From positions 1 to 64,000 of the forward strand of contig JABXIQ010000023.1 in NCBI GenBank assembly GCA_013373015.1: 64,000 bases of DNA, in the 5' to 3' direction. Numbering within the stretch: the stretch's first letter is position 1; the number at the start of each line of letters is the position of its first letter. Below the pieces are notes generated by a model, which ran no database searches, was not told the origin of the DNA, and saw only the letters and a list, made by a program, of their open reading frames with translations. Source of the stretch: Kangiellaceae bacterium (GTDB lineage Bacteria > Pseudomonadota > Gammaproteobacteria > Enterobacterales > Kangiellaceae). A program made the position numbers and the translations under genes. Of this stretch, positions 26,727 to 34,810 are shown piece after piece.

Positions 26727-28634
26727 TTAGAATTTAACTTCGTTACTGTATCCAGAGTCGCCAACTGCATTAAATGCTTTCACTCGATATTTCACAGTTC
26801 CATCAGGAACTGAAGTATCGCTGTACGACGCTGAAGTTGTTGTTGCGATTTGCGCAAAGTTACAACTTTTATTTTTCCCTTTACCTGTTTCCACACAACG
26901 CTCTACAGCAAAGCCATCTTCATTGTTTGAGTTATCGGTCCAACTCAAATCAACAGAAACAACCGTTGCATTTTTGCCCTTACCTTGTTTTACAGCATTA
27001 CCAGCAAGGTTTGTTGGGGCAGCAGGAGCACTAGGTTGTGAACTGTCGGTAACCGTTACGGATTGAGTTGCAGTGTCGCTGGCACCATCATCATCAGTTA
27101 CAGTCAAAGTTACAGAATAAGTGCCTGCACTGGAAAAGCTATGATTTACATTAGCGCCTGAACCACCGAACGACCAAGAATAGTTTGTGATTGTGCCATC
27201 GCTGTCGGAACTGCCTGAACCGTCAAAACTACAAGCCAAATCATTACAGCTATAACTAAAGACCGCCGTTGGTGCTTGGTTTGCTGGCGGATTGCCTCCA
27301 CCAATTGCCGCTATCGCAGCTGCTGCGTCAATGATACCCGTCCCACAAATGCTGGTGTTACACGATGAGCCGCTTGGAAATGCTCTAGTTGAATCTTTAA
27401 GCGCTTGTTCAATTTGATCAGGTGTTGCGCTTGGATTAGCTTCAAACATTAGTGCTGCAACGGCTGCAACGTGTGGAGCTGCCATTGAAGTACCTTGATA
27501 ATATACATAATTATCTGCGCCTGGCGTTGTTGTACCATCGTTCAAGGTTGAAGCAATACCTTCTTGGCCACTGCCACCTGGTGCTGCAACGTCGATGTTA
27601 GAGCCATAGTTTGAATAGGTTGCACGCTCGCCTTGACGGCCAGTTGCAGCAACATTGATCACACCTGGGCAGTTACCTGGACTGTAATTGGTTGAGTCTG
27701 CATTACTGTTACCCGCCGCTACAACCACTACTGTACCGTTGGCTTTAGCTGTATTGATTGCATCAATTTCAGACTGGGTACAAGCACCAGACCCGCCCAA
27801 GCTCATGTTTATCACTTGCGCGGGGTTAGGATTTGCTGGAACACCACCGACACTACCACCAGATGCCCACACCATGCCATCAACGATATCCGAAGTGTAA
27901 CCACCACATTTGCCTAACACACGAACAGGCACCACCTTGGCATCATAAGCCACACCTGCCACACCAATACTGTTGTTGGTAACTGCTGCAATTGTGCCTG
28001 CTACGTGAGTACCGTGCCAACTTGAATCTGATGCGTTAAAATTTGAACCACACTCAAATCGCGCATACCAATCACCTGGATCTTGCGCATCACTGTCGCG
28101 TCCATCACCATCATTCGACACAAAGGTGTCTTCGATCATGTCATAACCACCAACGATATTAGCGGCCAAATCGACGTGTGGACGGTAGCCTGTATCTAAT
28201 ACGGCAACTTTCACACCTGCACCTGTCGCACTATCCCACGCGGCTTCAAGATTAATACCACCTGTTGCCTCATGATAATGCCATTGCAAGTTATAGAATT
28301 GATCATTTGCTGTAGCAAAAGGTTGTTTAATGCGATCAACTTCTACATAAGCCACATCTTTATCTTGCGCTATTTGTCGCATCAGAGCCTGCAATTGCTT
28401 TTCGGAGCGCTTGCCATCAAGCTTCACCACTTGCGCTTTATTAAACATAAACTTGTTATGTTTCATGCTTTGAGCAGTGCGAGCACTCAATACAGTCATA
28501 GCCCGTGACGATGACTTTGCTGAAATATCAACACCTTCTTTATATTTAATAATAATGCGATCTGAAACGTTTTCTGCCGAGACAGCTGTTGACAAACCTA
28601 AACCTACCGCGAGTGCGATAACGGACTTTTTCAT
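26727..28634 (-). CDS. Secreted subtilisin-like protease with PKD and FnIII domains
   Basis: A 635-residue S8 family protease. Order: signal peptide (1-20), inhibitor I9-like propeptide (about 25-95), catalytic domain with Asp in AVLDTGYRPH, His in WHGTHVAGT and Ser in GTSMAAPHVAA (to about 435), a PKD domain (about 450-530), and a fibronectin III-like domain (to the end). I chose ATG 28634 (MKKSVIALAV) because GAGGGGTAGGA immediately precedes it; the earlier TTG lies inside that ribosome binding site. It is the last of four tandem subtilases. Its PKD is nearly the same as in the 30453-32561 gene. Confidence 0.95.
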   Translation of the reverse strand: MKKSVIALAVGLGLSTAVSAENVSDRIIIKYKEGVDISAKSSSRAMTVLSARTAQSMKHNKFMFNKAQVVKLDGKRSEKQLQALMRQIAQDKDVAYVEVDRIKQPFATANDQFYNLQWHYHEATGGINLEAAWDSATGAGVKVAVLDTGYRPHVDLAANIVGGYDMIEDTFVSNDGDGRDSDAQDPGDWYARFECGSNFNASDSSWHGTHVAGTIAAVTNNSIGVAGVAYDAKVVPVRVLGKCGGYTSDIVDGMVWASGGSVGGVPANPNPAQVINMSLGGSGACTQSEIDAINTAKANGTVVVVAAGNSNADSTNYSPGNCPGVINVAATGRQGERATYSNYGSNIDVAAPGGSGQEGIASTLNDGTTTPGADNYVYYQGTSMAAPHVAAVAALMFEANPSATPDQIEQALKDSTRAFPSGSSCNTSICGTGIIDAAAAIAAIGGGNPPANQAPTAVFSYSCNDLACSFDGSGSSDSDGTITNYSWSFGGSGANVNHSFSSAGTYSVTLTVTDDDGASDTATQSVTVTDSSQPSAPAAPTNLAGNAVKQGKGKNATVVSVDLSWTDNSNNEDGFAVERCVETGKGKNKSCNFAQIATTTSASYSDTSVPDGTVKYRVKAFNAVGDSGYSNEVKF

Positions 28635-28638
28635 ATTC

Positions 28639-28646
28639 CTACCCCT
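28639..28646 (-). promoter_or_regulatory. GGGGTAG ribosome binding site of the subtilase at 26727-28634
   Basis: AGGGGTAG lies 4 nt before ATG 28634. The same unusual GGGG(G)TAG element precedes the other three subtilases. It decides the start codon here. A weak CTAT/ATAG pairing is all the local hairpin seen; a larger inverted repeat lies upstream at 28672-28735. Confidence 0.7.
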
Positions 28647-28671
28647 CAATCCTATTGTGTTTATTACGATA

Positions 28672-28735
28672 GAGCCCGTTTCTAAAGATTCCTTTTATGA
28701 GTAATTATTATGCAGAAACCCTTAGAAACGGGCTC
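28672..28735 (-). repeat. Long inverted repeat in the leader of the 26727-28634 subtilase
   Basis: GAGCCCGTTTCTAA (28672-28685) and TTAGAAACGGGCTC (28722-28735) form a perfect 14-bp inverted repeat with a 36-nt loop. It ends 38 nt before the start codon, in the 28635-28938 gap between two subtilase genes. It could be an mRNA stem that protects or regulates the transcript, or an operator. Confidence 0.75.
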
Positions 28736-28888
28736 CCGAATGTTATAACAATTGGTTGTTTCTTATGCAAATGACACTTGTCAAAGTTGTTGACACTATT
28801 CACCTATTAAATTGAATTTTCTTTTAAAATCAATCGCTTGAAAATTGTATCAATTTGTAGCAATGTGCAGTTGTTCATTTTTAGCCAT

Positions 28889-28914
28889 AAAAAAAGCACT
28901 CCGAAGAATGCTTT
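28889..28914 (-). terminator. Terminator with UUCG loop after the 28939-30210 subtilase
   Basis: On the minus strand, AAAGCATTC-TTCG-GAGTGCTTT then T7. The C(TTCG)G tetraloop is very stable. An almost identical terminator follows the next subtilase (30403-30428), indicating the unit was duplicated. Confidence 0.88.
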
Positions 28915-28938
28915 AAATACAATTACTATTTTTTATTA

Positions 28939-30210
28939 TTATAAACCGCTAGCATCCAAGAAATCTTCATCATGCGGGTCGCCAGAAGTATTACTCCAGT
29001 TCGCTGTGCTTTCTGCAGATTGCAATAATGCTGAGCGAGTATTTAAGAACGCATTACCATTAGCCTGTTGTGGATGAGACGCTAAGTATAACGCTGCTGC
29101 GCCTGCCACGTGTGGAGAAGCCATTGAAGTACCGCTCATAGTAGTAGTACCGCCACCAACACGCAGTGATAAAATGCTACCGCCTGGTGCTGCGATTGCT
29201 ACTGGCGCAGAGTTATTGCTTGTCCAAGAGGCACTGTTGTTACCCCAGTTAGAGAAGCTGTTCCAGTCGTCTCCTTGGCGTGCTGAAGAAACTGTAATCA
29301 CCGTATCATCATAACCAGCTGGTGTGTAGAACTCAGCATCATCACTGTCGTTACCTGCTGCAACTACGATAACAGCACCAGCATTACGTGCATTACACAA
29401 TGCTTCGTGGTAAGAGTCATTGCCAGTGAAACCATTGTTAGTACAAGAACCTGTTACGCTACCAGAACCACCGATAGACATATTTACAACAGCAGCTTGG
29501 CCGCGGTTAGTGATTTCGGACGTTACCCAATCCAATGCAGCAATTGTGCTTGAATTAGGGCAAGAGCCGCGAGAAGTACAGATTTTACCAGCGTGCAAAG
29601 TCACTTGTGATGCTACACCAACTACATCGATGTTGTTATCGATGGCACCAACCGTACCACCAACGTGAGTGCCGTGACCGTGATCGTCATCCCATGCAGT
29701 GGTACAGGAACGACCTTTGCATTGCTCGGCAGCAAAACCATTACCGATATTGCCGGCTAAGTCAGCATGGTCTGAATCTAAACCTGTGTCTAAAATATAA
29801 ACGTGTACACCCGCGCCTTCATTATTATTGCTGTCAGCACCAGTGCGAGCAATACCCCATGGCGTAGTTTGCGATGTGCTGCCACCGCCACCGCCTGGTT
29901 TGCCCTTAAATAGACGGTGCTCACGATCCATCTCTACGCTCGCTACCATGTCATTTTTTTGTAATTGCTTTAATTGACCCGGAGAAACGCTTGCTGAGAA
30001 ACCTAGCAATGCTGAACCGTAGGTATGCTTTGGATTAATACCCAAAGTGTTGGCAAAGCGTTTCGCCTGGCCTTTGTTCAATGTATGATCACTTAAACTG
30101 GCGCTATCTTTCAACTTAACGATAACGTTCATATTACCATTAGAAGCTCCAGCTGTTGCTACTAAACCTAATGCTAAGGTTGTAGCTGCACAAATTGTTT
30201 TTAATTTCAT
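28939..30210 (-). CDS. Secreted subtilisin-like protease, proteinase K-like
   Basis: A 423-residue S8 protease: signal peptide (1-22), I9-like propeptide (about 25-95), Gly-rich linker GKPGGGGGS, and catalytic domain with Asp in YILDTGLDSDH, His in HGHGTHVGGT and Ser in GTSMASPHVAG. No PKD or C-terminal binding domain. Many cysteines suggest disulfides. ATG 30210 (MKLKTICAATT) follows GGGGGTAG; the upstream in-frame ATG gives an 11-residue extension that overlaps the leader hairpin and is rejected. Confidence 0.95.
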   Translation of the reverse strand: MKLKTICAATTLALGLVATAGASNGNMNVIVKLKDSASLSDHTLNKGQAKRFANTLGINPKHTYGSALLGFSASVSPGQLKQLQKNDMVASVEMDREHRLFKGKPGGGGGSTSQTTPWGIARTGADSNNNEGAGVHVYILDTGLDSDHADLAGNIGNGFAAEQCKGRSCTTAWDDDHGHGTHVGGTVGAIDNNIDVVGVASQVTLHAGKICTSRGSCPNSSTIAALDWVTSEITNRGQAAVVNMSIGGSGSVTGSCTNNGFTGNDSYHEALCNARNAGAVIVVAAGNDSDDAEFYTPAGYDDTVITVSSARQGDDWNSFSNWGNNSASWTSNNSAPVAIAAPGGSILSLRVGGGTTTMSGTSMASPHVAGAAALYLASHPQQANGNAFLNTRSALLQSAESTANWSNTSGDPHDEDFLDASGL

Positions 30211-30214
30211 ATAT

Positions 30215-30240
30215 CTACCCCCAGCTAACCTTTCGTTAGC
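30215..30240 (-). promoter_or_regulatory. Leader hairpin next to GGGGGTAG ribosome binding site
   Basis: GCTAAC-GAAAG-GTTAGC forms a 6-bp stem that ends 1 nt before GGGGGTAG, which lies 4 nt before ATG 30210. The same hairpin-then-GGGG(G)TAG layout occurs in the next two subtilase genes with different stem sequence. Confidence 0.65.
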
Positions 30241-30402
30241 CATTCCTAGTTAAATAATTTTAATCTGCTTATCATTAGCTAAACTAATTAAAGCGGTTTA
30301 TTTTATATCAATTTATTTATGGAAGTTCAAATAATAATCAATAAATTACTATCTGGTCATACCTAACCTTTTTTTTTATACATTTAATCAATCTGTAAGT
30401 AT

Positions 30403-30428
30403 AAAAAAAGCACTCCGAAGAGTGCTTT
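30403..30428 (-). terminator. Terminator with UUCG loop after the 30453-32561 subtilase
   Basis: AAAGCACTC-TTCG-GAGTGCTTT then T7 on the minus strand: a perfect 9-bp stem with TTCG loop. It differs from the 28889 terminator at one base. Confidence 0.9.
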
Positions 30429-30452
30429 ATAGTTCTAATAATTTATTAGTAA

Positions 30453-32561
30453 TTATAATGTGATAGTGTTTGAACAAGCAGTTGTTGAACCTGTCTCACA
30501 TACTTGGAATGTGTATGTAGAACGCTTGTTAACATTATAAGTTACAGAACCATCATTAGCTGTACTGTTATTGAATGAACCATTCACATATACATCAACA
30601 TTTGTACCCGTTGCACCAGTCCAATTGATAGTCGCTTTGCGATTACCGTTAGAGCGGTATCCTGATAAAGTAATATCTGCCACTGGAGGCTCAGATCCAT
30701 CAGTTACTGTTACATTTTGAGTTGAAGTATCAGTAGCACCTTCATTATCAGTTACTGTTAGCGTTACTGAATAAGTGCCCGCAGAACTGAATGTATGGTT
30801 TGCTGTAGAGCCTGAGCCACCGAATGACCAAGCGTAAGAAGCAATTGAACCATCACTGTCAGAAGAGCCTGAACCATCGAAGCTACATGCTAAATCTGTA
30901 CAGCTAAATGTGAAAGAAGCTGTAGGAGCTACGTTTGATGGAGGATTGCCACCGCCACACGCTTGAGTTGCAAGATAATCAACTGCTGCTTTAGCTTGAA
31001 CTAGACCATAACCTGTTTTGTTGTCACGACCTGCTGTATCTAAGTCTAGCGCTGTTGTATTCAAAGCATCACGAACTTCGGTTGCCGAACAACCAGTATG
31101 ATGGCTCCATACCAATGCTGCTACCGCACTTACGTGAGGAGTCGCCATGGAAGTACCGTTATAGTATTCCCAGTCTTGATTTGCTACTTTTGACATCGAA
31201 GCAGATTGACCAACTTTAGCTAACAAAGCTTGGCCAGTTGCACGATCTACTGAAGCTGTCGGAATGCCGCTGATTTTGCCGTTGAAGTCAACCATGAATG
31301 GTGCTTGAAGACCTGGGCGAGCTGCATTTGAATAAATAATAATACCCTCTGCACCAGCATCAGCACAGGCGTCTGCTGCGCGGTTTTCAGGATAGTTGTT
31401 TGCAGTAGAACTTGTGTTATCACCTTGGTTCTCGCCACGCTCAACTAAACAAATTTTACCCGCCATGCTTGGGCAGTTATATGAAGTGCCAGAAGTCGTA
31501 CAAGCACCTAAAGCACCAGAAGCTGAACCATCAGTATCTGCTGGAGCATAAGATAACGAGCTATTGTAGTAGATATGAGGAACAACGCCGTTAGCGAAGT
31601 AGTCAGTTCCACCCACGTCTAACTGAGCTAAACGACCATCACCAGCTACCGATGATAATACCGCTTCACCAGGAGCAGAAATTTCTACTTGGTTAGTACG
31701 CTGAGAGAAATTCGCATGTTGGTTGTTGCTATCTACCGCTGCAACTGACACCACCGCATCATAAGAGGCAGGATAAGAGTGCGATGTGTTACCATCATTA
31801 CCTGCTGCTGCAATACTTAAAACACCTTGCGATTGGATATTGTTAAAGCCGTTCCGCTCGGTAATAGAGCTACCGCCGCCGCCAAGGCTCATGCTAATGA
31901 TATTTGCACCTTGACTGACACACTCGTTGGCTGCATTGATCAAAGAAGACGAGTATGCCCAGGCACCATTTTCATCAAACACTTTAATAATGTGCAGTTG
32001 GATGTTGCCGTTTGGCATAACACCGACCACACCAGAGCCATTGGTCATGCCTGCGATCGTACCCGCAACGTGCGTTCCGTGTGAACCACCTTCCAGTACC
32101 GAACTCCAAACACCCGAACCTGAATCATTAGTGCCATTGACATTATTGCCGCTCAAATCGCTGTTAGTAATATCATAACCAGAGTCGATGATACACACTT
32201 TGCGATTACCCGCCTGAGTGTCGGCCACTTGGTCTGCTTGCACTTTAGCTAAGCCATAAGGCGCTACTTCAGTGTTGTTAAGATTTGTTGCCAATAACTT
32301 ACGCTTAAGATCCGTTTCAACATATTCAACGTTAGGATTATTGCGTAAACCGTTTACTGCGGCCGCAGGCATTTCAACCGCGAAAGCATTTAAGCTAGCA
32401 AGATCCACTTTCAATTCACCACCAGCTTTCGCTGCTGCGGCTTTAACCGATGGGCCTTTGCCATCTTTGAATTTTACGATCACTCGCTCTTGAGTGGCAT
32501 GAGCAGAAACGCCCATGGCTAATAAGGTGGCTGCGCATGCCAACTTCATTTTAAGTTTCAT
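30453..32561 (-). CDS. Secreted subtilisin-like protease with PA insert and PKD domain
   Basis: A 702-residue S8 protease: signal peptide (1-22), I9 propeptide (to about 90), catalytic Asp in CIIDSGYDI, His in GSHGTHVAGT, a protease-associated (PA) insert (about 360-450; GKICLVERG, AADACADAGAEGIIIYSN), catalytic Ser in GTSMATPHVSA, a PKD domain (about 540-620) and a roughly 75-residue C-terminal beta domain. Its PKD closely matches that in the 26727-28634 gene, but the N-terminal half matches the neighbouring 32825-34429 gene better; a mosaic history is likely. Confidence 0.95.
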   Translation of the reverse strand: MKLKMKLACAATLLAMGVSAHATQERVIVKFKDGKGPSVKAAAAKAGGELKVDLASLNAFAVEMPAAAVNGLRNNPNVEYVETDLKRKLLATNLNNTEVAPYGLAKVQADQVADTQAGNRKVCIIDSGYDITNSDLSGNNVNGTNDSGSGVWSSVLEGGSHGTHVAGTIAGMTNGSGVVGVMPNGNIQLHIIKVFDENGAWAYSSSLINAANECVSQGANIISMSLGGGGSSITERNGFNNIQSQGVLSIAAAGNDGNTSHSYPASYDAVVSVAAVDSNNQHANFSQRTNQVEISAPGEAVLSSVAGDGRLAQLDVGGTDYFANGVVPHIYYNSSLSYAPADTDGSASGALGACTTSGTSYNCPSMAGKICLVERGENQGDNTSSTANNYPENRAADACADAGAEGIIIYSNAARPGLQAPFMVDFNGKISGIPTASVDRATGQALLAKVGQSASMSKVANQDWEYYNGTSMATPHVSAVAALVWSHHTGCSATEVRDALNTTALDLDTAGRDNKTGYGLVQAKAAVDYLATQACGGGNPPSNVAPTASFTFSCTDLACSFDGSGSSDSDGSIASYAWSFGGSGSTANHTFSSAGTYSVTLTVTDNEGATDTSTQNVTVTDGSEPPVADITLSGYRSNGNRKATINWTGATGTNVDVYVNGSFNNSTANDGSVTYNVNKRSTYTFQVCETGSTTACSNTITL

Positions 32562-32566
32562 ATTTT

Positions 32567-32593
32567 CTACCCCCAGCTAATAAAAATTAGCTG
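32567..32593 (-). promoter_or_regulatory. Leader hairpin next to GGGGGTAG ribosome binding site
   Basis: CAGCTAAT-TTTT-ATTAGCTG, a perfect 8-bp stem, abuts GGGGTAG, with 5 nt between it and ATG 32561. The position relative to the start is the same as in the 28939-30210 gene. Confidence 0.65.
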
Positions 32594-32775
32594 TCCTAGT
32601 TATAGTGTCTAAGATAACTTTCTTTAATTACAATTAGTTATAGAAAGCAGCCAATTTTATATCAGCAGTTTTGCCTTCTATCAAGCATTATTAATGCTTT
32701 TTCGTAAAATTTTACAAATTAGTTTTTCTAATCAATTAGAAATCTTCAAACTGGCACAATTTACTTTTTTGGCAT

Positions 32776-32807
32776 AAAAAAAGGCAGGTATTACACCTGC
32801 CTTTTTT
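32776..32807 (-). terminator. Rho-independent terminator after the 32825-34429 subtilase
   Basis: AAGGCAGGT/ACCTGCCTT with a 5-nt loop, flanked by A-run and T-run. It lies 18 nt beyond the stop of the first-transcribed subtilase. Confidence 0.88.
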
Positions 32808-32824
32808 ATCTTTCTAGTCAGTGA

Positions 32825-34429
32825 TTAACCACACTTTCTAGGACCACCTTTACATGGCTCTGGCTCTGGATCTGTACCGCCACCATTATCACCAGTACAA
32901 CCATTAACTGTTAAGTAATCGCTAGCTGCTTTAGCTTTTACGATACCATAACCGAAGTGAACGTCATGGCCTGGATCACCAATGTCTTGAGCTGAAGCTT
33001 TTAATGCTGCTCGAATTTCTTCACCGCTACACGATGGGTGATTTGACCAAACAAGAGCTGCTGCACCAGCAACTGTTGGAGTTGCCATAGAAGTACCCGA
33101 GAACACAGCATAGTCACCAGCTGTTGCATCAACAGTTACGTTTGAAGCACCAATTAAAGTTGCACGGTCTTCTTGCGCCGCACCTACAGCTGGGATAGAA
33201 GTAGTTACGCCTGTGATGTCCATGTAAATCATACCTGGCTCATTGTTGATAACAACCGCACCTACACCACCTGAAGCGCCACAGTTATTAATCTTATCTG
33301 CAAAAGAAATGTTACCACGGTCGATAACACATACTTTACCGTTAGCACCTGAATCTACCGCTTCAGCTGTACCCATGTGATAACCAGCAGCATTCGCAAA
33401 GCCCGTGTTTGTAGTTGAAGAAGCAGCAACACCAGCGCCATCAGCAGTTACTGCAGCTACAGCACCTGTACCAGCTGGAACTGTTGACAATACATCTTCA
33501 CCGCCACCTGAAATTTCTACACAGATTCTTTCGTTAGTAGTAGCATTTTTACCACGACCTGAAGTACAAGAAGGGTATTGAGAAGCAGCATATTTACCGT
33601 CATCTTTATTTACGCCACCAACCATCATTGATGCTTCATAACCCGCTGGGTATGAACGAGTAGTATTACCATCATTACCAGCAGCTACTAAGACTAAACC
33701 ACCGTTATTTACGAAGTTAGTGATAGCATTTTCTTCGATAGAGTTAGCTGCACCGCCGCCTAAAGACATATTGATGATGTTTGCGCCTGCTTGAGCACAC
33801 TTGTTCACCGCTTGAGCTAAATCAGAAGAGTAGCCCCAACCAGCGTCGTTGAATACTTTAATGATGTGCATATCAACACCTGGAGCAACACCAATGATAC
33901 CAACACCATTGTCCGCTGCACCAATAGTACCTGCTACGTGAGTACCGTGGGCGCCGCCGTCACGGAACCAATCGCCAGTACCTGAGTCACTGTCACCAGT
34001 AATTACTGAGAAATCAAAATCGTTGTTACGACCACCAGTTTCGCCCGTATCACGCGCTAAACCAGAATCAACAACACACACTTTCATGCCTGCGTTTTTG
34101 TTTAACGTTAACTGGTCGCCTTGAGCTTGCAGATAGTTGTATGGAAGAACCTGAACGCTGTTAGGATTACCAGCGCTATCCGCAAAGCCCATCAAACGAC
34201 GCTCTGCGTCAACTTCCATTGCTTTGAAGCCTTTCTTGCCGCGCATCGCGCTTTTGCCATTCTCGTCTAACTCAACCGCGAACCAGCCGTTGCCGTCAAC
34301 AAGAACTTTATGACCTTTTTTAAGACCTTGGCCATTTGAATCATAAGAAACGATCATACGCTCAGCGTGAGCCGCTGAACCTAGAGCTAATAAAGTGGCT
34401 GCGCAAGCCATTTTTACTTTAAAAGACAT
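32825..34429 (-). CDS. Secreted subtilisin-like protease with PA-like insert
   Basis: A 534-residue S8 protease: signal peptide (1-22, closely similar to that of the 30453 gene), a short propeptide, catalytic Asp in CVVDSGLARD, His in GAHGTHVAGT, PA-like insert (about 340-425; GKVCVIDRGNISFADKI) and Ser in GTSMATPTVAG. It ends in a Cys/Pro-rich tail. It is first in the tandem set and is preceded by a perfect CRP site and a long inverted repeat. Confidence 0.95.
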   Translation of the reverse strand: MSFKVKMACAATLLALGSAAHAERMIVSYDSNGQGLKKGHKVLVDGNGWFAVELDENGKSAMRGKKGFKAMEVDAERRLMGFADSAGNPNSVQVLPYNYLQAQGDQLTLNKNAGMKVCVVDSGLARDTGETGGRNNDFDFSVITGDSDSGTGDWFRDGGAHGTHVAGTIGAADNGVGIIGVAPGVDMHIIKVFNDAGWGYSSDLAQAVNKCAQAGANIINMSLGGGAANSIEENAITNFVNNGGLVLVAAGNDGNTTRSYPAGYEASMMVGGVNKDDGKYAASQYPSCTSGRGKNATTNERICVEISGGGEDVLSTVPAGTGAVAAVTADGAGVAASSTTNTGFANAAGYHMGTAEAVDSGANGKVCVIDRGNISFADKINNCGASGGVGAVVINNEPGMIYMDITGVTTSIPAVGAAQEDRATLIGASNVTVDATAGDYAVFSGTSMATPTVAGAAALVWSNHPSCSGEEIRAALKASAQDIGDPGHDVHFGYGIVKAKAASDYLTVNGCTGDNGGGTDPEPEPCKGGPRKCG

Positions 34430-34433
34430 TTAC

Positions 34434-34455
34434 CTACCCCTCGTAGTGTCACTAC
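34434..34455 (-). promoter_or_regulatory. Leader hairpin next to GGGGTAG ribosome binding site
   Basis: GTAGT-GAC-ACTAC lies 2 nt before GGGGTAG, which lies 4 nt before ATG 34429. Same layout as for two downstream paralogues. Confidence 0.6.
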
Positions 34456-34505
34456 ATTAAGAATTTATTCGTCTGTGCTCAATATTTCATTAGCACAAAA
34501 AACCC

Positions 34506-34550
34506 CATTTGCTATGGATGCAAATTTCTCAATTCTTTCCATAGCAAATG
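34506..34550. repeat. Long inverted repeat upstream of the 32825-34429 subtilase
   Basis: CATTTGCTATGGA (34506-34518) and TCCATAGCAAATG (34538-34550) form a perfect 13-bp inverted repeat with a 19-nt loop, 77-121 nt before the start codon. It is in the 381-nt gap between uvrD and the protease. It is either an mRNA leader stem or an operator. Confidence 0.75.
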
Positions 34551-34719
34551 AGGCGAGTTTGATTAAACAAAAAGATCTAGAGCAGATCAAGGATTATTTT
34601 AATTAATTCTGTGAATTAGTTAAATTAATGTGAATGTATCAAGAATCTATCACTATTGTATCAAAATGTATCAATTTAGATCTTGTTGCTAGTAAGTTTC
34701 GGTACAAGCTAGATCATTT

Positions 34720-34735
34720 TGTGAACTTGATCACA
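34720..34735. promoter_or_regulatory. Perfect CRP-type operator
   Basis: TGTGAACTTGATCACA matches TGTGA-N6-TCACA exactly. It lies 291 nt before ATG 34429, upstream of the long inverted repeat, between two genes on the minus strand (uvrD and the subtilase). A crp/vfr gene is at 53584. Regulation of the protease by CRP is inferred. Confidence 0.75.
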
Positions 34736-34810
34736 TCTGACCTGTTGAGCAGTGTAAAAACACCTGACAATGCACATTTGCATTTTATTAGAAATAATTA
34801 TGTTTAATGA

